Shown here: positions 1 to 8,975 of the stretch, piece after piece
Layout of the letters: every line of letters starts with the position of its first letter
Numbering within the stretch: the first letter of the stretch is position 1
Notes under the pieces: generated by a model
What the model saw: the letters and a program-made list of their open reading frames with translations, nothing else
What the model was told of the DNA's origin: nothing
Database searches by the model: none
DNA from: Candidatus Poribacteria bacterium
GTDB taxonomy: Bacteria; Poribacteria; WGA-4E; WGA-3G
Length of the DNA stretch: 64,000 nt
Direction of reading: 5' to 3'
Assembly: GCA_022394755.1 (NCBI GenBank)
Contig: JAGFCA010000014.1
Span: forward strand, 30,170 to 94,169
Program-made: the position numbers and the translations under genes

Positions 1-2
1 TA

Positions 3-304
3 TATCCGCCTAATGCATATGGAATATATGATATGATAGGTAATGTAATGGAATGGTGTCTTGACGCATACGATCCTGAGTTTTATAGGAAGTCAAGATA
101 TATGAATCCAATTGCTGGAGCAGAGAAATTATCACAAGTGGTAGATAATTATATATATATATAAGAAATGAAAGGGTAACTCGGGGTGTTGCGTGTTGTA
201 ATGACCCGATCCATTTACGTATTGCATTTCGCGATCGTCATTCCCCGATATGTTCTCATCAAGATAATGGATTTAGGTGTGTAATATCTGCTCCTGGAAA
301 ATAA
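3..304 (+). pseudogene. C-terminal part of a formylglycine-generating-enzyme-family (SUMF1/PvdO-like) protein, frameshifted
   Basis: The gene enters from the left edge. The first frame (3-164) carries the hallmark GNVMEWC segment (usual form GNVWEWC) followed by an aspartate- and tyrosine-rich stretch and stops at TAA 162-164. The family's C-terminal block resumes immediately in another frame (about 164-304) with R-V-T-R-G, an L-R-I-A-F-R segment and the terminal G-F-R-C-V. The switch lies in an alternating T/A run at about 149-163; removing one base there restores one frame. In this family the domain either oxidises sulfatase cysteines or serves as a generic C-type-lectin-like domain. The catalytic cysteine pair of true formylglycine-generating enzymes is not evident, so the substrate is unknown. 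The frameshift could be genuine decay, slippage or a sequencing error. Confidence 0.72.
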
Positions 305-917
305 ATAGTTTTCCAAAGTCCATTATGTATTTCTACATTGTCCTTATACGTTTTATAGTTATATGACTCACCTTGTTGATGAGTGAAATATCATTAATTA
401 ATGAAATATCTTTCGTAAGTCAAACTGTTGGTTTGAGCCGTATTAGATATATCTTAAATTTGTTAAAAAGTATATGTACTTTATTTAATATGATTTTGAT
501 TTCTATAAACTCGGTAGATGGTGTTCTAAGTATAGAGTAAACCTAAGGTATTCATACCTGGAATGGTCAAAATGACAGTCATACCGTTGATTTTGGACAT
601 GCATACTGTTCAATTGTTTTCTCTCTTATAAGTTCGGTATTTAACCACTGGGACTACCATAAGGTATTTCTACCGTTTAATCGTAGTTCCTGTAAGTTAA
701 TAAAGCCGTTAACAAACAAACACTATTATCTGAATAATCCGCTATTCAGAAAAGACATTCACCTGCTCACATACTTCTCTTCTTTACATTTCTGTTATTC
801 AGATCATTAAAAAACACACAACTCGGTGAATCACAATAAGAGTGCACCTATAGTAACAGATTTTTCACATACCCATCCATGACATTCTAATTGATTTACA
901 TAGGTTGATACATTACA
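305..917. other. Intergenic, no gene seen
   Basis: About 600 bases between the formylglycine-generating-enzyme-like remnant and the kinase gene. I see no long open frame, RNA gene or strong inverted repeat. The region is AT-rich and presumably holds the promoter of the kinase gene, but no convincing -35/-10 pair or Shine-Dalgarno site stood out. Confidence 0.4.
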
Positions 918-2138
918 ATGTATAATGGTATGTCTGCCCAAAATATTCCATCATATAGAACACTATATACTGCTGTAAAAGGAATTTTATCAGAGAAATT
1001 TGGTGGAGAAATTCGTCTTGAAAAGAGTGAAGAGATCCATCCACAACAACTATACCGATACAAGATCATTTTAGCTCCAGATGGGATGCCGGACACAGTC
1101 TTTGTAAAACGGAAACGGGCGCGGAGAATACGCGTTGAATGGGCATGTCTCCAATTCATCAACCAACAAATACACGAAGAGTGTCCAATTCCAATAATTT
1201 ATGGAGGTGGATATATAGGAAAAAATAATATTCCTGTTGTTGTTATGGAGGATATGGGTGAAGGACAGAATCTTAGAGGCTTATTAAGTACCGGTGATAG
1301 CAATACTGCCAAGACTGTTCTGAGAGAATCTGCTGAACGACTCGCAAATATTCATAGTGCTACTATTGGACAACAAAAAGAATATATAAATGCAAGAAAT
1401 ACAATTGTTAATATCAAACATGACCCACAAGACCTGAAGGACATTTATTCTAAAAAATTCACTGAAATTTGCAATGTAACAGGTGTAACTCCGAATAATG
1501 CTTGCTATAGAGAATTAGACCAACTTGCAGACTTCCTTGATCCGAATAACCAACATCATGGATTAACACATGGAGATCTTTATACTGTAAATATCTATCA
1601 TTCAACTTCAAAATCACGAACATATATCTTCGACTACGAATTTGGTCATTACCAACATGTGTTTGTGGATGTATTTCAGTTCTATGTTTCGTATGATATG
1701 TGGGCAGATGTTTCAAGATTTCCTACAGATATTATACAAGAAATGGAAAGAGCATATCGTAATGAATTGAAAACGGATTATCCTGAAATTTCTGACGATG
1801 AATGGTTTTACAAACGACTCATAGAAGCAAGTGCTTTCGAGACAATTCAGTGTATCTATAGGTTTTTTGAACCACCAAAGACAGTCTTTACTAATGTGAT
1901 TAATAACCGTCCTGCTGGAGATTATGAAGCACTACGCACCGATCCAAATTATAATCATTGGGGATTACCTGCTGTCCGTAGACGTGTGTTCTTTCGCTTA
2001 GGGTTGTTATCGAAAATGTCTGAAGAATATAATCATCTAATGGGACTTGGTGAAACAGCGAAAATGATACAAGAGAAGTTTAAGACAATCTGGCCCCCTG
2101 AAGTCCAAGAAATGCCTATATTTGAGGTGTTTTTATGA
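918..2138 (+). CDS. Aminoglycoside/choline-kinase-fold phosphotransferase
   Basis: A 406-residue cytosolic protein of the APH/ChoK kinase superfamily, which transfers ATP phosphate to small-molecule hydroxyls. The catalytic loop is plain: H218-G219-D220 with N225, followed by the metal-binding D239 in D-Y-E-F-G. The hinge region before it reads V-V-V-M-E-D-M-G. Length is a little above the usual 300-350 residues because of a C-terminal helical extension. No signal peptide is present. The substrate cannot be read from sequence. The next genes encode a Stf0-type sulfotransferase and a phosphoheptose isomerase, so a sugar or lipid headgroup is plausible, but this is inference. No clear Shine-Dalgarno precedes the ATG, so the start is provisional. 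Confidence 0.7.
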   Translation: MYNGMSAQNIPSYRTLYTAVKGILSEKFGGEIRLEKSEEIHPQQLYRYKIILAPDGMPDTVFVKRKRARRIRVEWACLQFINQQIHEECPIPIIYGGGYIGKNNIPVVVMEDMGEGQNLRGLLSTGDSNTAKTVLRESAERLANIHSATIGQQKEYINARNTIVNIKHDPQDLKDIYSKKFTEICNVTGVTPNNACYRELDQLADFLDPNNQHHGLTHGDLYTVNIYHSTSKSRTYIFDYEFGHYQHVFVDVFQFYVSYDMWADVSRFPTDIIQEMERAYRNELKTDYPEISDDEWFYKRLIEASAFETIQCIYRFFEPPKTVFTNVINNRPAGDYEALRTDPNYNHWGLPAVRRRVFFRLGLLSKMSEEYNHLMGLGETAKMIQEKFKTIWPPEVQEMPIFEVFL

Positions 2139-2211
2139 TGGATTTTATATAAATAATTCTATTATGTATGATTCAATGAATAGTTAATGATATAAAAAGG
2201 AAGTTGCCTTA

Positions 2212-3015
2212 GTGCTACCTAAAATCTCATATTTGATCTGTGCTACACCACGTTGTGGTGGTTACCTATTATTTGAATCGTTAGAAAATACAGGTCTCGC
2301 TGGAATACCTGGGGAATACTTCTGGGATGATAAGAAATGGGGAGAGAAGTGGGGTGCCACCGATTATACAGATTTCTTAAATAAAGTCGTTGAGAAGGGG
2401 ACAACACCAAATGGTGTTTTTGGAACAAAACTCATGTGGGGATACTTTGATAGGTTTATCAGTAAGGTCCGACAAACACCTCAATTTATGAATAGTGAGA
2501 TGACATCAAATGAAGTTTTAAATACATTATATCCTAATCTTCATTTTATTTGGATAATGCGTAGAGATAAGGTTCGTCAGGCTATCTCATTATGGAAAGG
2601 GCTGCAGACTGTTGTATGGTGGAAACGAATTGGTGATCCAGAACCGAAATTAGATAAAGAACCGGAATACAACTATGAGGCGATCGATTACCTGGCTCAA
2701 GAGATCATGTTTCATGAAGCAGCGTGGCAGGAATACTTTTCGCAATACAGTATCACTCCCTTTACAGTGATTTATGAGGATCTTGTTTTAAAATATGAAG
2801 AAACTGCATTTAATGTAATGGATTGGTTAGGTATTGATTATCCTGATAACCTTAAATTTGGAGAACGACGTTTGTTGAAGCAAGCAGATGAAATTTCTGA
2901 AATTTGGGTTGAAAGATATATAAAAGAAAAACAGGAACAGGAGAATAATAGAGAAAATCACTCGCCTTTTCCGAATGCATCTTGGAATTATGGTACATCT
3001 CACGGGAATAATTGA
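2212..3015 (+). CDS. Stf0-type sulfotransferase
   Basis: A 267-residue PAPS-dependent sulfotransferase of the Stf0 family (the mycobacterial relative sulfates trehalose). The N-terminal loop C10-A-T-P-R-C-G-G-Y-L-L matches the 5'-phosphosulfate loop, whose usual form is T-P-R-S-G-S; here cysteine and glycine replace the serines. The 3'-phosphate-binding region is present as W-I-M-R-R-D-K-V-R-Q-A-I-S-L-W, typical of Stf0. The GTG start is supported by an AAGGAAG Shine-Dalgarno about nine bases upstream. It lies 73 bases after the kinase gene on the same strand, so co-transcription is likely. The acceptor is unknown; a trehalose-like disaccharide or lipid is possible. The non-standard loop residues deserve a check for activity. 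Confidence 0.82.
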   Translation: MLPKISYLICATPRCGGYLLFESLENTGLAGIPGEYFWDDKKWGEKWGATDYTDFLNKVVEKGTTPNGVFGTKLMWGYFDRFISKVRQTPQFMNSEMTSNEVLNTLYPNLHFIWIMRRDKVRQAISLWKGLQTVVWWKRIGDPEPKLDKEPEYNYEAIDYLAQEIMFHEAAWQEYFSQYSITPFTVIYEDLVLKYEETAFNVMDWLGIDYPDNLKFGERRLLKQADEISEIWVERYIKEKQEQENNRENHSPFPNASWNYGTSHGNN

Positions 3016-3313
3016 TAGAAAAATATAGTTTTATTTAGAATATCTGGTGTTTGAATACAACGCTTGCAATTAAGAGATATAAATTTTACATCTGATCAAA
3101 CCCAAATAACAAATACCAATTCAAATTGATAACGTTAGTTTGAAAACAGAATCTTGCACTTCGGAGCGATTAGAGACCGTTCCGACAGGTCTGGGATATA
3201 ACAATTTTATTATCTAATTAAGGCCTATGGGGTTAGATAATCTAAAAACCTATGACGGAAGATTCGACCTATATCACGGAACTTTAATAAATAAAGACTG
3301 GAGCAGGAGAATA

Positions 3314-3901
3314 ATGGAGATTATAGATAGCATCCAAAATGCATTACAGGATGCACAAGAGACACTTAATCAATTTCTACAGGATCATAACAATTTGACC
3401 ATCATTTCAGATATTGCTACCGAAATAAAAGGTATATTTACTAATGGTGGAAAACTGTATACATGTGGGAATGGTGGGAGCATGTGCGATGCAATTCATT
3501 TTGCAGAGGAATGTGCAGGAAAATTCCGTAAAAATAGGATTCCTTTACCTGCTATTGCTTTCAGTGATCCTGGAAATCTGACTTGTATTGCAAATGATTT
3601 CGGGTTCGATGAAGTCTTTTCAAGACAGGTTAAGGCATTTGGACAAGCAAAGGACATGTTAATTGTGATCTCAACAAGTGGGAACTCTACGAATATAATC
3701 CATGCTGCAGAGACAGCCAAGTCACTGAAGATGCATGTGGTTGGCCTACTCGGTAAAGATGGTGGTAAAGTGAAACAATATTGTGATAGAGCAATAATTG
3801 CTCCAGGCATGACTGCGGATCGAATTCAGGAGATACATATTAAAGTTATCCATATTCTCATAGAACATATTGAACGGATGATGTTCCCGGAGAATTATTG
3901 A
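3314..3901 (+). CDS. gmhA: D-sedoheptulose-7-phosphate isomerase (SIS domain)
   Basis: GmhA converts sedoheptulose 7-phosphate to D-glycero-D-manno-heptose 7-phosphate, the first step of heptose synthesis for LPS or glycoprotein sugars. The hallmark C-G-N-G-G-S phosphate loop, the H-F-A-E-E segment carrying the catalytic glutamate, the S-T-S-G-N-S second phosphate motif, and the R-I-Q-E-I-H-I-K-V-I-H helix with the catalytic histidine are all present. I start at ATG 3314 (195 residues, the usual length), which has AGGAGA just upstream; an in-frame ATG at 3227 would add 29 unrelated residues. It follows the kinase and sulfotransferase genes, but the rest of the heptose pathway (gmhB, hldE) is not in the window. 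Confidence 0.88.
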   Translation: MEIIDSIQNALQDAQETLNQFLQDHNNLTIISDIATEIKGIFTNGGKLYTCGNGGSMCDAIHFAEECAGKFRKNRIPLPAIAFSDPGNLTCIANDFGFDEVFSRQVKAFGQAKDMLIVISTSGNSTNIIHAAETAKSLKMHVVGLLGKDGGKVKQYCDRAIIAPGMTADRIQEIHIKVIHILIEHIERMMFPENY

Positions 3902-3982
3902 CAATATAGATGTTAACTGGTATTATGCTATATACCCTTCATTTTCTACCCCACAATTACTTTACCTCGGGGAGGTTAGTTT

Positions 3983-4258
3983 GTGAATAAATCAGAAAAC
4001 TCCAAACTATATTGGCGTAAGAATTTACAATATCTTGGCATTCTATTGAGTATATGGTTCACCGCCTCAATCCTTTGTTCAATCGTGTTTGTAGAACAAT
4101 TAGACAAAATACAATTTTGGGGTTATCGTCTTGGATTCTATTTTGCGCAGCAAGCATCTATTTGGATATTCGTTGAAATTATTTTTATTTATGCTTGGTT
4201 GATGAACAGATTAGACAAGAAATTTCGTGTAGAGGATGAAAAAGGAGAACCAGAATAA
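3983..4258 (+). CDS. DUF4212 small subunit of sodium/solute symporter
   Basis: A 91-residue inner-membrane protein with two predicted transmembrane helices (about residues 15-40 and 52-75). It matches the DUF4212 family, which is nearly always encoded directly before a VC_2705-type sodium:solute symporter, as here: the next gene starts two bases after this stop. The Q-L-D-K-I-Q-F-W-G-Y-R-L-G-F-Y-F-A-Q-Q segment between the helices is typical. GTG at 3983 is chosen because GGGGAGG lies seven bases upstream. It is presumably an accessory subunit of the symporter; its exact role is not established. Confidence 0.88.
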   Translation: MNKSENSKLYWRKNLQYLGILLSIWFTASILCSIVFVEQLDKIQFWGYRLGFYFAQQASIWIFVEIIFIYAWLMNRLDKKFRVEDEKGEPE

Positions 4259-4260
4259 TT

Positions 4261-5979
4261 ATGAATGTACAATTTTGGACATTTATAATGGTTGGAATCT
4301 CCTTCGCCATATATATAGGAGTTGCAATTTGGACACGTGCCCGTTCAACAGGTGATTTTTATGTAGCAGGTAGTAATGTAAATCCAGTCGTCAATGGATT
4401 GGCAACTGCTGCCGATTGGATGAGTGCAGCATCTTTTATATCAATGGCAGGTTTAATCTCCTTTATGGGTAGAGATGGATCAGTATATCTTCTTGGCTGG
4501 ACAGGAGGGTACGTCCTATTAGCCTTACTTTTAGCCCCTTACCTGAGAAAATTCGGTAAATATACTGTCCCCGATTTTGTAGGGGATCGCTACTATTCCC
4601 AAGTTGCGCGTATAGTTGCAGTAGTCTGTGCGGTATTTGTTTCCTTCACCTATGTATCAGGTCAGATGCGGGGTGTCGGAATCGTCTTTTCGCGATTTCT
4701 TAATGTAGATATCACCATTGGTGTTTTAATCGGTATGGGAATCGTATTCTTCTACGCAGTACTTGGTGGAATGAAAGGCATTACATATACACAGGTTGCT
4801 CAATATTGTGTCCTTATTTTTGCCTTTATGGTACCTGCAATATTCATTTCAATCCTGATTACTGATAATCCAATCCCACAGATGGGATTAGGAGCTAAGG
4901 TGAATGATGGTTCTGGAATGTATCTATTAGATAGACTTAATGGATTGAATGAAGCTCTTGGATTTGATAAGTATACAGATGGAAGTAAATCGAAGATAGA
5001 TGTAATATGTCTTACAGCTGCCCTGATGTTAGGAACAGCAGGTCTTCCACATGTGATAATCCGTTTCTATACAGTGCGTAAAGCATCTGAAGCGCGTATA
5101 TCTGCTGGGTGGGCACTTCTATTTATTGCTCTTCTCTATACAACTGCACCAGCTGTAGCTATTTTCGCTCGAACAAATCTGCTAAAGACTGTAACAACAG
5201 AACAAGAGAATGGACAATTAGTAGATGTTAAATATGATGAAGTGCCAGACTGGTTTAAGAATTGGGAAAAAACTGATCTGATTAAGTTCACTGACCTCAA
5301 CAACGATGGTGCGATACAATACCGTGGAAAACATTCGGATATAGAAAATGAATTAGAAATAGATAGAGATATCATGGTATTGGCAAATCCCGAAATAGCG
5401 AAACTCCCTAATTGGATTGTCGGGTTAGTTGCCGCAGGTGGCTTAGCAGCAGCGTTATCAACTGCTGCAGGTTTATTATTAGTTATTTCGACTGCTATAG
5501 CACATGACTTACTAAAAGGGTGTGTGATGCCAAGTCTGTCAGAGAAACAGGAATTATTTGCAGCTCGAGTAGCATCCGGTATAGCGGTATGTATTGCAGG
5601 TTACTTTGGCATTGATCCACCTGGTTTTGTAGGTGAGGTAGTTGCATTTGCATTTGGACTTGCTGCAAGTTCATTTTTTCCTGCTATTGTGTTAGGGATT
5701 TTCTCAAAACGTATGAATAAAGCAGGGGCAGTTAGTGGTATGATAGTGGGAATAACATTTACTGCAGCCTATATTATATTTTTCAAATATATATTACCCG
5801 AATTTATAATAGATGATAGTATGAAGATCTCTGAGTATTGGCTATTTGGAATTTCCCCTGAAGGTATTGGTACGGTTGGCATGGTCATAAACTTCATTAC
5901 AGCATTCATAGTTTGTAGATTTACAGCCCCACCGCCCGACGAAGTTCAAGCCTTGGTAGAAAACATACGTGTTCCATAG
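4261..5979 (+). CDS. Sodium:solute symporter, VC_2705 subfamily (acetate-permease-like)
   Basis: A 572-residue inner-membrane secondary transporter of the SSS family with many hydrophobic helices along its length. The N-terminal region A-D-W-M-S-A-A-S-F-I-S-M-A-G corresponds to the conserved helix-1/2 region of ActP-like carriers. It couples uptake of a small monocarboxylate or amino acid to sodium. Compared with ActP it carries a hydrophilic loop at roughly residues 315-375, typical of the VC_2705 subfamily. It is almost fused to the DUF4212 gene upstream (two-base gap), so the pair is one translational unit. The substrate is not determined; acetate or a related carboxylate is the usual guess. 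Confidence 0.85.
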   Translation: MNVQFWTFIMVGISFAIYIGVAIWTRARSTGDFYVAGSNVNPVVNGLATAADWMSAASFISMAGLISFMGRDGSVYLLGWTGGYVLLALLLAPYLRKFGKYTVPDFVGDRYYSQVARIVAVVCAVFVSFTYVSGQMRGVGIVFSRFLNVDITIGVLIGMGIVFFYAVLGGMKGITYTQVAQYCVLIFAFMVPAIFISILITDNPIPQMGLGAKVNDGSGMYLLDRLNGLNEALGFDKYTDGSKSKIDVICLTAALMLGTAGLPHVIIRFYTVRKASEARISAGWALLFIALLYTTAPAVAIFARTNLLKTVTTEQENGQLVDVKYDEVPDWFKNWEKTDLIKFTDLNNDGAIQYRGKHSDIENELEIDRDIMVLANPEIAKLPNWIVGLVAAGGLAAALSTAAGLLLVISTAIAHDLLKGCVMPSLSEKQELFAARVASGIAVCIAGYFGIDPPGFVGEVVAFAFGLAASSFFPAIVLGIFSKRMNKAGAVSGMIVGITFTAAYIIFFKYILPEFIIDDSMKISEYWLFGISPEGIGTVGMVINFITAFIVCRFTAPPPDEVQALVENIRVP

Positions 5980-6018
5980 ACTACAGAAAAAATAAAATAA
6001 AACATAAAAGACGAAGTC

Positions 6019-7695
6019 ATGAAATGGATAAAAAACTCTAAACTATCTGGTAACTTACTCAATCGCTCTTTAGGTTTTTTCATTTGTCTGATTATTCTAT
6101 TGATTATCTGTACTAACATTAATGTTGATGCAGCACAGGTAACTGATTTTATTCCTATTGATAGTGTACTTTACCTACAACTTAAGGATATTGATGAAAT
6201 ATATACAGAAATTCAGATATCCGAAAGTTGGGAACGTACAATTGAGAATTCATTTCCTGAAGATGAGTTAGAGGATTTGCAAAAAATTCTTTTGTTTATT
6301 CAGACTGTATTAATGACTGATGCTGCAACAATAATTGATACTGTAGGCTACCGTACTGGTATAACGTTCTGGGATTTATCACCAGAAAATATCAAAGGTG
6401 GGATAGTAATTCATTCAGGTGGAAATCTTACTGTACTTCAGCAACTCACGAAAATTATCACAGGCATGATAGGAACTACGGATGCAACATTCACTATAAA
6501 TGGTGGTGAGCATGAAAAAGTAAAATATAGTTCTTTACAATTCCCGGAATTACTTGTCACTTTTGGATTTGTAAGCGAGTTCCTTGTTGTTGGACTTGGA
6601 GAGAATAGTATAGAAACACTTATTGATACCTATAAGAAGAAAAGACCTTCATTAAAGAAAAACGATGCATATAAAAAAAGTGAAAAGAAGTATGGTCATG
6701 GTCAGTTCTCATTATTTATGTATACTCCTGAAGTAATATCTAAAATTAACAATCTCTCAACAGATTTACGAGAACAACTACAGGTATTTAATACCCTTTT
6801 TCTTAATGTAAATCTTTTTGAAGGTAATCGACTTTTGCAACTTCATACTGATTTTAACCCAACATTACCGAATAATTATATATCTGATTTTCTTATAGAA
6901 GGTACAGAAATAGAATCAGTCAACATGATAACAGGTGACGAAGACCTTTTTATCGGGGTATCACCCAGTATAGTGGCACAACTATGGAAATTATTAGAAT
7001 CTGAAATTGAGGATAATGCTAATCAAGACACATTCGACTTTATCACTTACATAGAAGGGTTATTGAACCTTGATTTAAACAATGATATTGTTTCTGGACT
7101 TACAGGTGAATATGCTATTTCGGTAGATAATTTAAAAGAATTTGATCCAAGTTCAATAGAAAGTCTTGAATTAGAGTTAATAAATACCTTTTCAATAGAT
7201 GCATCAAATGTCGAAACTAACGGTTGTTTGATTTATATTCCCAGCAATGCCAATAAATGGAATCAGATACAAAACAGCCTTTCAAACTTACAGAATATCT
7301 CAGTATCACAGACAGAATATAGTGGTACCAAGGTATCAAGATTTGCATCAAATATACATTTTGCAAAAAAAGATAGTGTATCCATAGTAGGTTTTTCTGA
7401 CCAACAGATTTATTCTGTCCTTGATAGAATGGAAAAGAAAAAGAAATTAATCTATCTTAGAGGAATTCCAAAAAATCCGCTCATAGTAATGCATTTTGAT
7501 GTACTAAGTTTATTAAAAACGGTTGGAAACCCTCTACAATTACAAAATGAGGGTAAAGAATATAAAGAAACATCGCGAATTCTTGCATGGGTTATTGTGA
7601 AAGATAATGAAGCGACACTTAATACAATTCTCTCTGATAAAGACACACCACTTGAAGTAATGTCTAAAATAATTCCACTTATTCAACAGTTCTAA
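6019..7695 (+). CDS. Exported DUF3352-like protein of unknown function
   Basis: A 558-residue protein with an N-terminal basic stretch and hydrophobic segment (about residues 15-38, ending near V-D-A-A-Q), read as a signal peptide or membrane anchor. The mature part opens with I-P-I-D-S-V-L-Y-L-Q-L-K-D-I-D, a pattern seen at the start of DUF3352-type proteins, in which the substrate domain appears twice. I do not recognise catalytic motifs. It follows the symporter gene by 39 bases and precedes a small membrane protein by 16 bases, so it is likely co-expressed with the latter. Function is unknown; the family assignment rests on the opening motif and overall layout and is moderate. Confidence 0.55.
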   Translation: MKWIKNSKLSGNLLNRSLGFFICLIILLIICTNINVDAAQVTDFIPIDSVLYLQLKDIDEIYTEIQISESWERTIENSFPEDELEDLQKILLFIQTVLMTDAATIIDTVGYRTGITFWDLSPENIKGGIVIHSGGNLTVLQQLTKIITGMIGTTDATFTINGGEHEKVKYSSLQFPELLVTFGFVSEFLVVGLGENSIETLIDTYKKKRPSLKKNDAYKKSEKKYGHGQFSLFMYTPEVISKINNLSTDLREQLQVFNTLFLNVNLFEGNRLLQLHTDFNPTLPNNYISDFLIEGTEIESVNMITGDEDLFIGVSPSIVAQLWKLLESEIEDNANQDTFDFITYIEGLLNLDLNNDIVSGLTGEYAISVDNLKEFDPSSIESLELELINTFSIDASNVETNGCLIYIPSNANKWNQIQNSLSNLQNISVSQTEYSGTKVSRFASNIHFAKKDSVSIVGFSDQQIYSVLDRMEKKKKLIYLRGIPKNPLIVMHFDVLSLLKTVGNPLQLQNEGKEYKETSRILAWVIVKDNEATLNTILSDKDTPLEVMSKIIPLIQQF

Positions 7696-7711
7696 TTGGA
7701 GGAATATAATT

Positions 7712-7993
7712 ATGTTTGAAAAAATTATAACATTTCATCAAAATGCCAATTGGGTGCGTTTGACTATTGCTTATATCGAGATACTCCTTGGAATGTATAT
7801 ATATTACCATGTTTATTATCACGTAAGTCATAATTTGGATGGTAGTATATCAATATTGATGTTATCAGGTTCATTATTCATTATCACAGGTTTACTTGAT
7901 TTTATATATTTAACAAGAAAAAAATCATTAACCTTGAAATTTGTATCTGTACTTGTTGCGTTAGCCGCTTTGGTTTTTTATTTTTACCATTAA
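7712..7993 (+). CDS. Small membrane protein, three predicted helices
   Basis: A 93-residue hydrophobic protein with predicted transmembrane segments at about residues 16-36, 45-66 and 72-92. GGAGG sits eight or so bases before the ATG, and the gene follows the DUF3352-like gene by only 16 bases, so it is very probably translated with it. I do not recognise a family. The short charged break T-R-K-K-S between helices 2 and 3 suggests a cytoplasmic loop. Confidence 0.6.
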   Translation: MFEKIITFHQNANWVRLTIAYIEILLGMYIYYHVYYHVSHNLDGSISILMLSGSLFIITGLLDFIYLTRKKSLTLKFVSVLVALAALVFYFYH

Positions 7994-8110
7994 TAGTTAA
8001 AAATAATAGTTTAAAATTGAATATAGATAGTTTAAGAAAGGAATCTGCATTCACACTTGTTCATTCCAGACTAACACCATTTAGAAGATCACTGAAGTTA
8101 GTGAATATTA

Positions 8111-8947
8111 ATGGAAAATTGCAGAAATACAAGAATGATAGACGTTTGTTTTTTCGCTGACGAAGTTTCCAGAGAAGATTTTGAGGAAGCCATCAAACTC
8201 GGTGTCGAAGCCGGCGCCAACACTGTTGAAGTCCGTGGTGGGGTTTGGGGTAAACATGTTACTGAAATCGACAATGATGATGTAAAACGTGCTCAGGACG
8301 TATTAAGTAAATACAATGTCCGAGTGGCGAGTATCGGTTCACCATTTGGTAAATGTTCTATTGATAATCCTGAAGAAATTGAAAGGCATCTTCGCCATTT
8401 CGATAGAATGGTTGAATTAGCGCATGAATTTGACACACAGATAATCCGAGGATTTGCCTTCTGGAATCCTAATCGGAAAATGAAGGAATCTTCCAGACCA
8501 GATATTAATGATTATATAGATCTGATTGTAGAGAAACTGTCCCCAGTGATTCCAATCGCAGAAAGTGCTAATGTTACGCTCTCATTTGAAAATGAAGATG
8601 CCACCCTTGCGGGTACATGTGAGGAAACACGTACAGTTATTGATGCCCTTGGAAATAGTCCTGCACTTTCATCTTGTTGGGATGTCAATAATGGAATTCA
8701 TTGTGGTGAAAAACCTTTACCGGATGGATATTCATTTATAAAAGGACTTGTTAGACACGTTCATGTAAAACCAAATCGCGAGAAAAATTTGGATCCAATT
8801 AGAGATTCAGACATAACTTATGACCAGGTGTTGAAAACATTAATAGATGACGGATTCACTGGGGCAGCAAGTATAGAACATTGGGGTAATCCAGAACAGA
8901 TGTTAGATGGCATTCGTCAACTCAAAGCAGTTGTTGATAAATTGTAG
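8111..8947 (+). CDS. Sugar phosphate isomerase/epimerase (AP-endonuclease-2-like TIM barrel)
   Basis: A 278-residue cytosolic TIM-barrel protein of the xylose-isomerase-like family. Metal-binding positions fit the usual pattern: S-F-E-N-E-D on one strand, S-C-W-D-V-N-N-G-I-H-C-G on the next, H-V-H-V-K-P after that and a late S-I-E-H-W. Members isomerise or epimerise sugars, inositols or hydroxy-acids. The family usually starts at the M-I-D-V sequence, which here is ATG 8135; neither that ATG nor 8111 has a convincing Shine-Dalgarno, so the first eight residues are uncertain. The SGNH gene follows after 28 bases and an oxidoreductase further on, suggesting a carbohydrate catabolic unit. Confidence 0.78.
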   Translation: MENCRNTRMIDVCFFADEVSREDFEEAIKLGVEAGANTVEVRGGVWGKHVTEIDNDDVKRAQDVLSKYNVRVASIGSPFGKCSIDNPEEIERHLRHFDRMVELAHEFDTQIIRGFAFWNPNRKMKESSRPDINDYIDLIVEKLSPVIPIAESANVTLSFENEDATLAGTCEETRTVIDALGNSPALSSCWDVNNGIHCGEKPLPDGYSFIKGLVRHVHVKPNREKNLDPIRDSDITYDQVLKTLIDDGFTGAASIEHWGNPEQMLDGIRQLKAVVDKL

Positions 8948-8975
8948 TGATATACAATAATAAGGAGAATATATA

